A DNA stretch of 33,600 nucleotides, taken from NCBI GenBank assembly GCA_030537595.1, contig JAUNVR010000011.1, positions 22,874 through 56,473 on the forward strand. The letters run 5' to 3'. A program made the translations under genes and the position numbers. Origin of the DNA: Eubacteriales bacterium (lineage in GTDB: Bacteria; Bacillota; Clostridia; Saccharofermentanales; DTU023). Shown in pieces: positions 7,868 through 15,474 of the stretch. The notes under the pieces are model-generated. The model was not told the origin of the DNA, did not search any database, and saw only the letters and a list, made by a program, of their open reading frames with translations. The number at the start of each line of letters is the position of its first letter. Within the stretch, counting starts at the first letter, position 1.

Positions 7868-8986
7868 TTACTTCGAGCCCTGGAACTCGAAAATCTTATG
7901 ATCATAGAGCTTTAAGACCTTCACACATAAGAGGTCAATTAGGAATGCTCCGACAAAAGTAATGACAAAATACGCGAGGAAGAGGTAGAGCAGTCGAATT
8001 GCCGGCGCCTGGGTCATGAAATGGTAGGCGTTAATTGGGCCGACCAGACCTGAAAAACCGAATCCGGCAGACTTTGCTGTACCTTGCAGGTTAAAGAGCC
8101 AAGCTGTAACACCGGCCAAAATCGCATTTAAGATGATTGGTAAATTCATAATGGGATGGCGTAACCAGTTCGGCATATAGAGCTTCATTGAGCCCAAGAC
8201 AACTGCTAGAGTAACACCCGATTTATTGACATGGGCAGAACCTACTGCCAGTGTCATTGCGCAGGAAGCAATCCCAATGTTTGCCGCACCGGAAGCAAGA
8301 CCAGTCAAACCAACGGCCAGAGCAATTGCGACTGTTGAAACAGGTGAAACAATAATGATTGCAAAACTTACCGCAAGTAAAATCGACATTAACAGGGGCT
8401 GCAGGGTGGTGAAATGCAAAATCAGATGACCCAGAGCCTGAGTAATTGAAACTGAGTAAGGTAAGAGGAAGAGACCAACACCACCCACAATTACACTGAC
8501 CAAGGGCGGAAGCAGAATCATTGTCAGTGAACCTAGGCGCCCATGCAAGAAACGAATCAAAAGCACCCCTAGAACTGCAACAATTAAAGTGTTAATTAAA
8601 TCGCCAATACCAGCAAAGCGCCAGCCTTCAGCTGTGAAGCTTGCCACGCCTGAGGCAATAAAGGTCGTTAACGACAAAGAGCCGAGCTCGATTGGCGTCA
8701 TTTTGAACTGGAGACCGACCATGGCTCCAACCAATGCAGGAACTGTGAATTGAACACCGCTGACAATTTGGTAAAGGACATTCCAAACTGATCCATAAGG
8801 CATTAAAGCCTTGAAAATCTCACCTAGAATAGCATTCGGGATTAAACCTACGACGATTGCAACGGCCAGACCATTGAGCACGCGCATCATAAAATCGCCG
8901 GCTTTTAGGACCTCGAGATTTTGCTTGTTTAACTTAACTTCGCTTGCTTTTTCAGCACCATCTTTGACTGAGCTTTGAGCACTCAT
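7868..8986 (-). CDS. PfoR-like PTS EIIC-family membrane protein
   Basis: This 372-residue membrane protein has about nine or ten hydrophobic segments after a charged 30-residue N-terminal tail. Sequence such as GLIPNAILGEIFK, VPALVGAMVGLQFKMTPIELGSL and SPVSTVAIALAVGLTGLASGAANIGIA fits the PTS_EIIC_2 family (PF13303), which includes the PfoR regulator-like proteins. No EIIA, EIIB or phosphorylatable domain is fused to it or encoded nearby, so PTS-type transport is doubtful. It may be a secondary transporter or a membrane regulator. It precedes a D-lactate-type dehydrogenase, which suggests a role tied to that hydroxyacid or its source. The ATG at 8986 has AAGGGGTG upstream. Confidence 0.8.
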   Translation of the reverse strand: MSAQSSVKDGAEKASEVKLNKQNLEVLKAGDFMMRVLNGLAVAIVVGLIPNAILGEIFKALMPYGSVWNVLYQIVSGVQFTVPALVGAMVGLQFKMTPIELGSLSLTTFIASGVASFTAEGWRFAGIGDLINTLIVAVLGVLLIRFLHGRLGSLTMILLPPLVSVIVGGVGLFLLPYSVSITQALGHLILHFTTLQPLLMSILLAVSFAIIIVSPVSTVAIALAVGLTGLASGAANIGIASCAMTLAVGSAHVNKSGVTLAVVLGSMKLYMPNWLRHPIMNLPIILNAILAGVTAWLFNLQGTAKSAGFGFSGLVGPINAYHFMTQAPAIRLLYLFLAYFVITFVGAFLIDLLCVKVLKLYDHKIFEFQGSK

Positions 8987-9029
8987 AAGACACCCCTTTT
9001 TTTCTAATTTATACTTTTAGGCTAGCACT

Positions 9030-9045
9030 TTAAAAGGCCTTTTAA
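9030..9045. promoter_or_regulatory. 16-bp perfect palindrome upstream of the EIIC-dehydrogenase unit
   Basis: TTAAAAGGCCTTTTAA at 9030-9045 is its own reverse complement. It lies 44 bases upstream of the EIIC start codon and just upstream of a minus-strand -10-like TATAAA (plus 9009-9014 region), so a bound protein could control that unit. It is flanked by GGCTA (9020-9024) and TAGCC (9046-9050), which can extend the symmetry with a 5-base bulge. The regulator is unknown. Confidence 0.45.
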
Positions 9046-9072
9046 TAGCCTTAAATAATCTTCACTTGATTT

Positions 9073-9101
9073 TTGTCAGGCTGACTATTAAGAACAATAA
9101 A
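9073..9101 (+). promoter_or_regulatory. Possible promoter of the first etfB-etfA fusion
   Basis: TTGTCA at 9073-9078 and AATAAA at 9096-9101 are spaced by 17 bases. The -35 is good (5 of 6) and the -10 is weak (4 of 6). It lies about 84 bases before the gene, in the 198-base divergent region between the EIIC gene and the Etf fusion gene. Confidence 0.35.
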
Positions 9102-9184
9102 AAACTTATATCTTCAGCTAAAAATGCACAATAAAACAATTTAAATAATGGCTGATTTTTGATACATTTAATTAGGAGGTATTT

Positions 9185-11002
9185 ATGAAACTGCTCCTTT
9201 GTTTGAAACAGGTTCCCGACACAGCCCAAATGCGTTGGGATTCAGAGACTAACACCCTTGACCGCTCTCGTGCAGCTGCAATCTTAAATCCCTTTGATGC
9301 TTTTGCACTAGAGCTAGCTTTGAGCTTAAAAGAGCAGGCTCAAGTCAGCAAGATTGTGGCTCTTTCAATGGGTCCAGCGAAGGCCGAGGAAATCTTGCGG
9401 CATGCTCTTTCTCTCGGTGTCGACGAAGCCTATCTGCTGACTGACCGAAAGCTGCAAGGTTCTGACAGTCTAGTTACAAGTAGAGCCTTAGCAGCCTGTG
9501 CCAAAGAGCTCGGCCCGTTCTCCTGCATCCTGGTCGGCAAACAGAGTATCGATGGCGATACAGCTCAAGTCGGGCCACAAATCGCAGAGTTTTTAAATCT
9601 CCCCCACCTCAGTCGTGTTGTTGCACTGGAAGCCCTAGCAAAGCAAAATAAACTGCTGGTCAAAGCTGAAGATGATTATGCTTTGTCAACTTATAAGATT
9701 TCTACTCCTTGTCTCCTAACTGTCGATAAATTCACACATGAGCCACGAACTCCTTCCTTGAAAGCCAAGCTGGCCGCCCGTAAAAAAACTGTCCATCATT
9801 TGAGCTTAGAGGATATAAAAGAACTTTCCGCTGATTCAGTCGGGCTCAAAGCATCACCAACTAAGGTCAAAAAAGTCTTTACACCAAAGCTTCATAGCCG
9901 TGGCCGGACTGCCCTGGAAGATAGCCCAGAAGCACTCGCCAAAGAGGCTTTCAGCTTTATTAAAGGAGCACTTTCTACGCCTGAAACGAGGGCTAAAAAG
10001 AAAACTCTCGAACGGATTAAGGCTAGTTCTGAGCGTGAAGTCTGGGTGCTTTTAGAAAACCTCGATTGTACTATCAGAGAACATGGCTTTGAGCTCTTAA
10101 GTCTAGCTCAGGAACTGAGCAAAGGATCTTACCGTACAGTTGCCATCAAAACAGGCGATCGGCCTAGCCCAGAACTCAGCAGCCAGCTAAACCGCGCTGG
10201 TGCTGATGCTTTAATTATGCTTGAAGGCCAAGCTCGGCCCAATATTTTAGAACTGTCTGAGACTTTGGCCGAGATCGCGCGCAAAAAACGCCCCCTCGCA
10301 ATCTTAGTGGGTGCGAGTACTTATGGCCGAAGCCTCGCTCCGCGCCTCGCTGCAAAACTGGCTACAGGCCTAGTTGCAGATTGCACAGGAGTTACTTACA
10401 ATTCCGAAACAGAACTCTTTACCTGGATAAGACCCGCATGTAGTGGAAATCTCTATGCCGAAATTCTCTGTCCCGATCAACAGCCACAGATGGCTAGCAT
10501 CAGGCCACAGCAGTTTTTAAAGCAAGACTTTAGGCCGAAGAATGAACTCACAGTAGAAAGCTTTGAGCTAAAAGAACTTCCCCCTCAGCTTGAACTAGTA
10601 GAATTTGAGGCTTTTGATGAAAGTAGTGAAGATCGCTCAGCAGAAGTCGTAATTGCGGTCGGGCGTGGGGCAGATCAGAACACACGTAAGCTAGCTGAAA
10701 AGCTCGCAGATATACTTGGCGCTCGCCTCATGGCTTCACGTCCCCTCGTCGACCAAGGCCTTTTCTCCCACAGTCGACAAGTCGGTCAAACCGGCCAAAA
10801 TATCAGTCCAAAACTCTACATCGCCCTCGGTATTTCTGGAGCCGCCCAACACCTCGTTGGCATCCAGCATGCAAAGAAGATTCTCGCTGTTAATAAGGAT
10901 GCTGACGCTCCAATTAAGGAACTTGCAGATTTATTTATCCCAGCTAAACTTGAAGATTTTTTACCTGCAATCCTCGAGGCCTTAGCTCGAGAAAGTCTAT
11001 AA
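9185..11002 (+). CDS. Fused electron transfer flavoprotein, EtfB-EtfA in one chain
   Basis: This 605-residue protein joins both Etf subunits. Residues 1 to about 260 are EtfB: LKQVPDTAQMRWD at the start, and GKQSIDGDTAQVGP matching the conserved AMP/FAD-binding stretch. Residues from about 285 are EtfA: WVLLENLDCTIREHGFELL, then SRQVGQTG at 530-537, GISGAAQH at 549-556 and NKDADAPI, the complete FAD-binding signature. It should accept electrons from flavin dehydrogenases and pass them on. EtfB and EtfA are normally separate genes, so the fusion, in B-A order, is unusual. AGGAGG stands 5-6 bases before the ATG. The likely donors are the FAD oxidases encoded on the other strand (12035-13408, 15475-16926). 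Whether it takes part in electron bifurcation, as LctBCD does with lactate, is open. Confidence 0.88.
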   Translation: MKLLLCLKQVPDTAQMRWDSETNTLDRSRAAAILNPFDAFALELALSLKEQAQVSKIVALSMGPAKAEEILRHALSLGVDEAYLLTDRKLQGSDSLVTSRALAACAKELGPFSCILVGKQSIDGDTAQVGPQIAEFLNLPHLSRVVALEALAKQNKLLVKAEDDYALSTYKISTPCLLTVDKFTHEPRTPSLKAKLAARKKTVHHLSLEDIKELSADSVGLKASPTKVKKVFTPKLHSRGRTALEDSPEALAKEAFSFIKGALSTPETRAKKKTLERIKASSEREVWVLLENLDCTIREHGFELLSLAQELSKGSYRTVAIKTGDRPSPELSSQLNRAGADALIMLEGQARPNILELSETLAEIARKKRPLAILVGASTYGRSLAPRLAAKLATGLVADCTGVTYNSETELFTWIRPACSGNLYAEILCPDQQPQMASIRPQQFLKQDFRPKNELTVESFELKELPPQLELVEFEAFDESSEDRSAEVVIAVGRGADQNTRKLAEKLADILGARLMASRPLVDQGLFSHSRQVGQTGQNISPKLYIALGISGAAQHLVGIQHAKKILAVNKDADAPIKELADLFIPAKLEDFLPAILEALARESL

Positions 11003-11047
11003 ACAAATATAATAGAACTCTGCCTCGTGATTAATAATTAGGATAGA

Positions 11048-11056
11048 TGTTAGAAT
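11048..11056 (+). promoter_or_regulatory. Possible extended -10 promoter of the YhfZ-like gene
   Basis: TG, one base, then TAGAAT (11048-11056) forms an extended -10 element 38 bases before the ATG. No matching -35 is seen, so the gene may also be read from the upstream Etf promoter. Confidence 0.3.
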
Positions 11057-11093
11057 AAGCGTAATCAACGGGTTAATCCGGGGGAGGTCTGCG

Positions 11094-12038
11094 ATGACGG
11101 ATACATTGGATCGCAACACAATCTATAAAAAAGTCGGCCTTGTTTTGAGGGCAATTGCGCGAGATCTTTACTTAATGGATACCTCAGAACAAATCCCAAC
11201 CATCCGGCATTATGTTGATGCTTTAGATGTCTCGAGAAGAACGGTACAGGATGCCATGACGCAAATGATTGAAGCCGATGCTATCAGACTAGAGCGTCGC
11301 GGTTGTAAAGGCAGCTATCTGGCCTATAAAGATTCAAAAAAGCTTTATCTGATGAGTGGCTGGGCCTCCATCACAGGGATGATGCCCGTGCCCTTGACTG
11401 ACGGTTTAAAATCTCTGGCTACAGCCATCTACCAAAGCCTTTCGAAGTATCCTGAATTAAGTTTTTCCTTCGCCTTTATCCAGGGCTCTGTGCAGCGGGC
11501 AGAGAATTTAAAGCATATGCCCTCGACCTTCATGCTTTGTTCTTTGAGTGCGGCTAAAGCAATCTGCGAGAGCTCGAATGAATACCAAATCGCCTTTACT
11601 CTGCCTAATTGCCTCTATGCCAAGCCTTTTGTTTTAGCCTATCGTAAGGGTGAAAAAGCGAGTTTTAAAGAGGGCGGTAAGCTCGGCTGCGACCACAGTT
11701 CACACGACCAGAAATTTTTAGCCACGAAATTAGCTGAACTCTACCAGATGGACTGTGTAGACACTCCCTACGTCGGGCTTCTGAAAGCTCTAGTCGATCA
11801 TCGCATTGATGCCACAGCCTACCGCAGTGAGACTTCGCTCACCGGGCACCCTGGCTTGGAGTATACGGAACTTCCGCAAGACTTTAACTTCAGTGACGAT
11901 GTCACCACTCCCGTTGTACTGGTCCATCGTAAAGACTACGGTCTGGCTGAGCTCCTCAAGGACAAAATTGATTTTTCTGAACTGGCAGAACAGCAAAAGC
12001 TGATTCTCGAGGAAAAAGCTGAGGCTATGTTCCGCTAA
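11094..12038 (+). CDS. YhfZ-family transcriptional regulator
   Basis: This 314-residue protein resembles E. coli YhfZ over its whole length. The N-terminal GntR-like winged helix-turn-helix (about residues 10-80) contains RTVQDAMTQMIEADAIRLERRGCKGSYL, which matches the YhfZ pattern ending in RLERRGxxGSYL. The rest is the YhfZ C-terminal domain, which resembles periplasmic-binding-protein-type sensor domains and probably binds a small ligand. It follows the etfB-etfA fusion on the same strand and faces the redox operon, so it is the best candidate local regulator of region 9185-23320. GGGGGAGG lies 6 bases before the ATG. Its TAA overlaps the TAG of the convergent FAD-oxidase-like gene. The effector is unknown. 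Confidence 0.8.
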   Translation: MTDTLDRNTIYKKVGLVLRAIARDLYLMDTSEQIPTIRHYVDALDVSRRTVQDAMTQMIEADAIRLERRGCKGSYLAYKDSKKLYLMSGWASITGMMPVPLTDGLKSLATAIYQSLSKYPELSFSFAFIQGSVQRAENLKHMPSTFMLCSLSAAKAICESSNEYQIAFTLPNCLYAKPFVLAYRKGEKASFKEGGKLGCDHSSHDQKFLATKLAELYQMDCVDTPYVGLLKALVDHRIDATAYRSETSLTGHPGLEYTELPQDFNFSDDVTTPVVLVHRKDYGLAELLKDKIDFSELAEQQKLILEEKAEAMFR

Positions 12039-13408
12039 AGTTTGCCATTCGGATCGAAATGCTGCTTTAGTTCCGCCCTACGCTTCCGTTGCTTCTCGCT
12101 TGAAAATTGCTCCCAAAGCTCTCTTTTCATCCGTCCGACTCCATTTTCATTTTTCCACTCAGCATAAATTTCAAAGCTTTTTTTAGCTGCTCGCAATTCT
12201 TTTTGAGTAAATTCTGCTCGGGCTTCAGCTGTCTGTAAAAGTTCGAATAAATGAATTCTTCCACTTAAGCAATGGAGCAGAAGATAAGGCTCTTCGATTC
12301 CAGCTTCCAGCACTTGCTTTAATAATTCCTCTGGAGGCAAGATGCAATCTAGATGAGCCAAGGGAGGAGCCTTGCGTAATTTTTCTAAGAGTAGGGTGAC
12401 TAATCCGTGACGCATTTTTTGGAAATTTCTTCGCTCAGCTTCAGTTTCAGCAGCAATCGTATTTTCTTCGGCTTCCCCCAAGGCTAAAAAGCTCTCTAAA
12501 AGAGTGACTAGAGCGTTTTCCAACCTGGCTTCATCTTCAGACTCGAGTACTAAATATAAGGCTGGACCTTCTCCCGCTATATTCGGTAAATCTTTGAGCT
12601 CTGAAACGCTGCCTTTTTCCGCATTATAAATTTTCACAATCTCAGCAGAAATGAAATCTAGCTGCACCAGCTCCGGCATTTTTTGCTCTAATCTTTCTGC
12701 CCAGAAGCTGTATAAGTTTTCCTTTTGCTCGAAAGTAAAGAATAATTGCCAAGAAAAAGCCGGGATAGCTTCAAGTAAAAAGAGAAAACGGATGAAGAAT
12801 AAAAACTCCCCTTCACTGCCCACGACTTCTGCCGCCTTGATTTCGCTCTGCTTACTTAGGAGCACAGTCTCACCTTCGGCTGTCAGCGCCAAAACGCCGA
12901 TGAGTGAGTCGAGTAAAGCTTCCTTCTCGCTACGCCCTCCCTGCAAACTGCCTCCGGCTGCGCCATTACTTACGACACCGCCGAGGCTTGCATTAGTTTC
13001 GGAAGGTCTAAAGGGTAAGCGGTAGCCCTTTGTTTTTAAGAAGGCTTCGACCTCTTCAATCGTGCAGCCTGCATCAGCAAGCAGACAGGGCTGACCAGCG
13101 TAGTCCTCCAAACTGAGACATTGATTAAAGCTAGAAAAATCAATCCCGATGAGCTCAGCATCTTCGCTGGGTACTGCTGCAGCAGTCAAGGAGGTCAAGC
13201 TAGCATAGGCTTGATAAGACAGAGATTGATCCTTTTTCTCTTTCAGAAAAGTAGCCAGGCTAGAGCTTGAGGACACGACGAAATTCGCTGCAAGCTCCCC
13301 TTCCAGCATTGACTCATCGCTCAAGATACGGGCTGGGCCGAGTTTTTTGGCCGAAGTCTCTGATCCCTGATCCCCTGCCAGTAGAAGTTCTTCGATTCTT
13401 TCTCTCAC
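12035..13408 (-). CDS. Diverged GlcD-like FAD-linked oxidase
   Basis: This 457-residue protein is related to GlcD/D-lactate dehydrogenases of the PCMH-type FAD family. The second half of the FAD domain is recognisable (ETNASLGGVVSNGAAGG, then GRSEKEALLDSLIGV near residue 160), as is the C-terminal cap (VGRMKRELW). Key parts are altered. The stretch that should be the glycine-rich diphosphate loop (PRGxGTGLSGG) reads SYQAYASLTSLTAAA, the usual EHGIG reads ENGVG, and the C-terminus stops at DPNGKL without the usual NPGK. It may no longer be a normal flavoenzyme. The start is GTG at 13408 with AAGGAG 8 bases upstream, directly after the second Etf fusion gene. The two are co-transcribed and probably work as partners. 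Confidence 0.7.
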   Translation of the reverse strand: MRERIEELLLAGDQGSETSAKKLGPARILSDESMLEGELAANFVVSSSSSLATFLKEKKDQSLSYQAYASLTSLTAAAVPSEDAELIGIDFSSFNQCLSLEDYAGQPCLLADAGCTIEEVEAFLKTKGYRLPFRPSETNASLGGVVSNGAAGGSLQGGRSEKEALLDSLIGVLALTAEGETVLLSKQSEIKAAEVVGSEGEFLFFIRFLFLLEAIPAFSWQLFFTFEQKENLYSFWAERLEQKMPELVQLDFISAEIVKIYNAEKGSVSELKDLPNIAGEGPALYLVLESEDEARLENALVTLLESFLALGEAEENTIAAETEAERRNFQKMRHGLVTLLLEKLRKAPPLAHLDCILPPEELLKQVLEAGIEEPYLLLHCLSGRIHLFELLQTAEARAEFTQKELRAAKKSFEIYAEWKNENGVGRMKRELWEQFSSEKQRKRRAELKQHFDPNGKL

Positions 13409-13410
13409 TT

Positions 13411-15078
13411 TTATTTCTCCTTCATATCTGCAAATTCTGCAATTAAAGCTTCGATAAAGTCAGCACTATCTCCAATCAGCGCTAAATCCGCTTGGCGATT
13501 AACGAGAGCCTCCATATTTTCATTTACCGATACGAGCATTTTCGCATCTTTTATTCCCCACATCAGTGGTGTTGCACCAGAAACACCTAAAAGCAAAGCC
13601 AGCTGCGGCGCTAAACTCAAGCCCGAAATACCAAGCATCTCTTCTTTTACTGCCAGACCTTGGTGGACAAGTGCTCGAGAAGCAGTAAAACCCCAGCCTC
13701 GAGCTGCAGCAAGCTCACGTAAACGCGAGATATCTGCTTCACTGACCCCACGTCCAGCCACTACAACTACAGCTTTATTCGCAATTCCAGAACTGGCTTC
13801 TAGTGGCTGCTGAGAGTATATGCTCGCTTCATTCAAGTCATTTTTAAAATATGCTTTTGTCTCAAATAGTCTAGCTGCAACTTCACTTGCCGAGCTTTCA
13901 AAGCCTTTTTCCAAGACAAAAAAGTATGGCCCATGCCCTGCCTCGAGCCTTAAACTTTCGTGTAAATTATGGGCATATGCCATCCGTTCGACATAGATTG
14001 AATCCTGGAAGCTAATCTCTGTGACTTGTGTCAGGGCCAATCCAGAGCTCGAGCGGGCAAGATATCCTGCAATTCCTTGCGCCGTTTCTCGGGGCGGCAA
14101 GAAGAAGCAGCAATTTTTTAAGTCTGGGATTGCTTTAAGAGCTTCAAGAATTGCCTGGAAATCTAAAAGTCCGGGATGTAAATCCAGGAAATATGGCTTG
14201 TATGAATGCGCCTTTGCCGCTTGGAAAAAGCTCTCCGACCAGCGCTCATCCTCTGCTTCTGAATTCTCTTCTACAGTGGCTTCGGCTGCCTTTATATTTT
14301 CTAAGAAATTGAGCTCTCGCAAGGCTAGACGTGCTGCTTCAAGATTCTCAAAAGGCTGTTTCCGACCATCGCGCAAAAGAGCCTCATGGCGGTAAGCTTC
14401 GAGCCTCATGCCTGTCAAAGATACCCTCTCAACAGCAATTTCCTGAGCTATTTTATGCTTGGCACGCATCTTCTCCATCAGTGTTGCGACGCGCAGATAG
14501 GGGCTATAATCTTTAAGTGCAAGCACATGCGGTAATGAGAGCTCGAGGGCTTCTTGCACAGCGCCATTACGCCGCAGCACCCGCAGCCCTGCCTCGACTT
14601 TATGAGCAAGATCAAAGGCTTCGACCCCTGTTGTTAAAGGAAGGCCTAAAGCAGCAGCTACAGCTCCAGCAGTCAAGCCCAAGTCTCTGGGTAGAGCGCT
14701 TTGCCCAAATAGCAGAAGATCTGCCTGACTACTTTCAAGATAAGTTTTAAAGATCTCTGCTGTGTCAGTTATCGCTAAAGACTCAGTCTGAGTTTTTAAT
14801 AGGGTTACCTGATTAATTCCGACTGCGTACAATTGGCGCACGAAATCTGCTGCTGAATTGTCCTCTTCGCATAAGAGCACAGCCTCAAGTTCAAGCTCTG
14901 TCCCAGCTTTACTTAACGCCTCTTTCAAATCTAGAGCTGCTTCCAATGCCCCCTCATCGTCTGGAGACCAAATCCGCGGAGCAAATGAAAGATCACGATC
15001 TTCGACGAACTTAGCCCATTCAAAGCTGCGTAAGTTTTCTACTTCACGACATATTTTTGAAAAAACAAGAATTCTCAT
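13411..15078 (-). CDS. Second, diverged EtfB-EtfA fusion
   Basis: This 555-residue protein has the same EtfB-then-EtfA layout as the gene at 9185 but is strongly changed. The EtfB half (to about residue 240) keeps ALDLKEAL and a GQSALPRDLGLTAGAVAAALGLP stretch in place of IDGDTxQVGP. The EtfA C-terminal domain is recognisable from VVVVAGRGVSEADISRL, SRALVHQGL, LGVSGATPLMWG and VNENMEALVNRQADLALIGD. In it VGQTG has become LGISG, QH has become PL and API has become ALV, so FAD binding is uncertain. It is followed 2 bases later by the diverged GlcD-like gene. It may be a redox partner specific to that protein, or a structural or regulatory relic. The ATG at 15078 has AAGGAG directly after the hairpin at 15092-15117. 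Confidence 0.78.
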   Translation of the reverse strand: MRILVFSKICREVENLRSFEWAKFVEDRDLSFAPRIWSPDDEGALEAALDLKEALSKAGTELELEAVLLCEEDNSAADFVRQLYAVGINQVTLLKTQTESLAITDTAEIFKTYLESSQADLLLFGQSALPRDLGLTAGAVAAALGLPLTTGVEAFDLAHKVEAGLRVLRRNGAVQEALELSLPHVLALKDYSPYLRVATLMEKMRAKHKIAQEIAVERVSLTGMRLEAYRHEALLRDGRKQPFENLEAARLALRELNFLENIKAAEATVEENSEAEDERWSESFFQAAKAHSYKPYFLDLHPGLLDFQAILEALKAIPDLKNCCFFLPPRETAQGIAGYLARSSSGLALTQVTEISFQDSIYVERMAYAHNLHESLRLEAGHGPYFFVLEKGFESSASEVAARLFETKAYFKNDLNEASIYSQQPLEASSGIANKAVVVVAGRGVSEADISRLRELAAARGWGFTASRALVHQGLAVKEEMLGISGLSLAPQLALLLGVSGATPLMWGIKDAKMLVSVNENMEALVNRQADLALIGDSADFIEALIAEFADMKEK

Positions 15079-15091
15079 GCGACTCCTTTTA

Positions 15092-15117
15092 AAAGGCCGG
15101 GAAAAATCCCGGCCTTT
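15092..15117 (-). terminator. Hairpin terminator/attenuator between tautomerase and second Etf fusion
   Basis: A perfect 11-bp GC-rich stem (AAAGGCCGGGA at 15092-15102, TCCCGGCCTTT at 15107-15117) with a 4-base loop begins 3 bases after the tautomerase stop codon. On the minus strand it runs into TTTT and then AAAAGGAG, the ribosome binding site of the next gene. The U-tract is short, so read-through at some level is likely. The overlapping palindrome CCTTTTAAAAGG (15085-15096) could form an alternative fold that hides the ribosome binding site. Confidence 0.75.
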
Positions 15118-15120
15118 AGC

Positions 15121-15474
15121 TTATTCAATAGACTTTAAACTGCCTCGAGTACCCCAGCTGTCATACTCTGTAATTGTCAGATAGACACTATCCTCCTGGA
15201 GATCCAGGACATCTTCGAGGACACCATTCACCGCTTCGGTGAATAGCTTATTATCCTTGAAGGGCGCTTTTCTAAAGCACCTGACGTCAACATATAGTAG
15301 GTCCTCGCGGACATTGCCGTTACGGCTCATCCGAACTCCGTCAATGATTTCGATTAAGAGTAGTTCTTGGCTTTTGCCAGGGATTAGGCTGATCGCTTCG
15401 TTGAGGCCATTTTCCAGGCGCAAAGCTTCATCAGTCGAGAGTTTCTTAGCACTATGTACGGCAATATAAGGCAT
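15121..15474 (-). CDS. MIF-type tautomerase-superfamily protein
   Basis: This 117-residue protein starts MPYIAVHSAKKLS, placing a proline directly after the initiator Met, the catalytic base of the tautomerase superfamily. Length and the stretch LNEAISLIPGKSQELLLIEI fit the MIF/phenylpyruvate tautomerase-related branch. The expected role is keto-enol tautomerisation of a 2-keto acid or similar compound in the cytoplasm. The ATG abuts the stop codon of the FAD oxidase gene (TAAATG), with GGAG inside that gene's last codons, so the two are translated as a pair. This suggests the tautomerase acts on the oxidase product, for example a 2-keto compound, though that is inference. A terminator hairpin follows at once. 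Confidence 0.75.
   Translation of the reverse strand: MPYIAVHSAKKLSTDEALRLENGLNEAISLIPGKSQELLLIEIIDGVRMSRNGNVREDLLYVDVRCFRKAPFKDNKLFTEAVNGVLEDVLDLQEDSVYLTITEYDSWGTRGSLKSIE

Noticed and set aside
11071-11080. GGGTTAATCC near the YhfZ-like start as a possible operator.
   Set aside because: Only 8 of 10 positions are symmetric and it overlaps the ribosome binding site region, so it is too short and imperfect to call.
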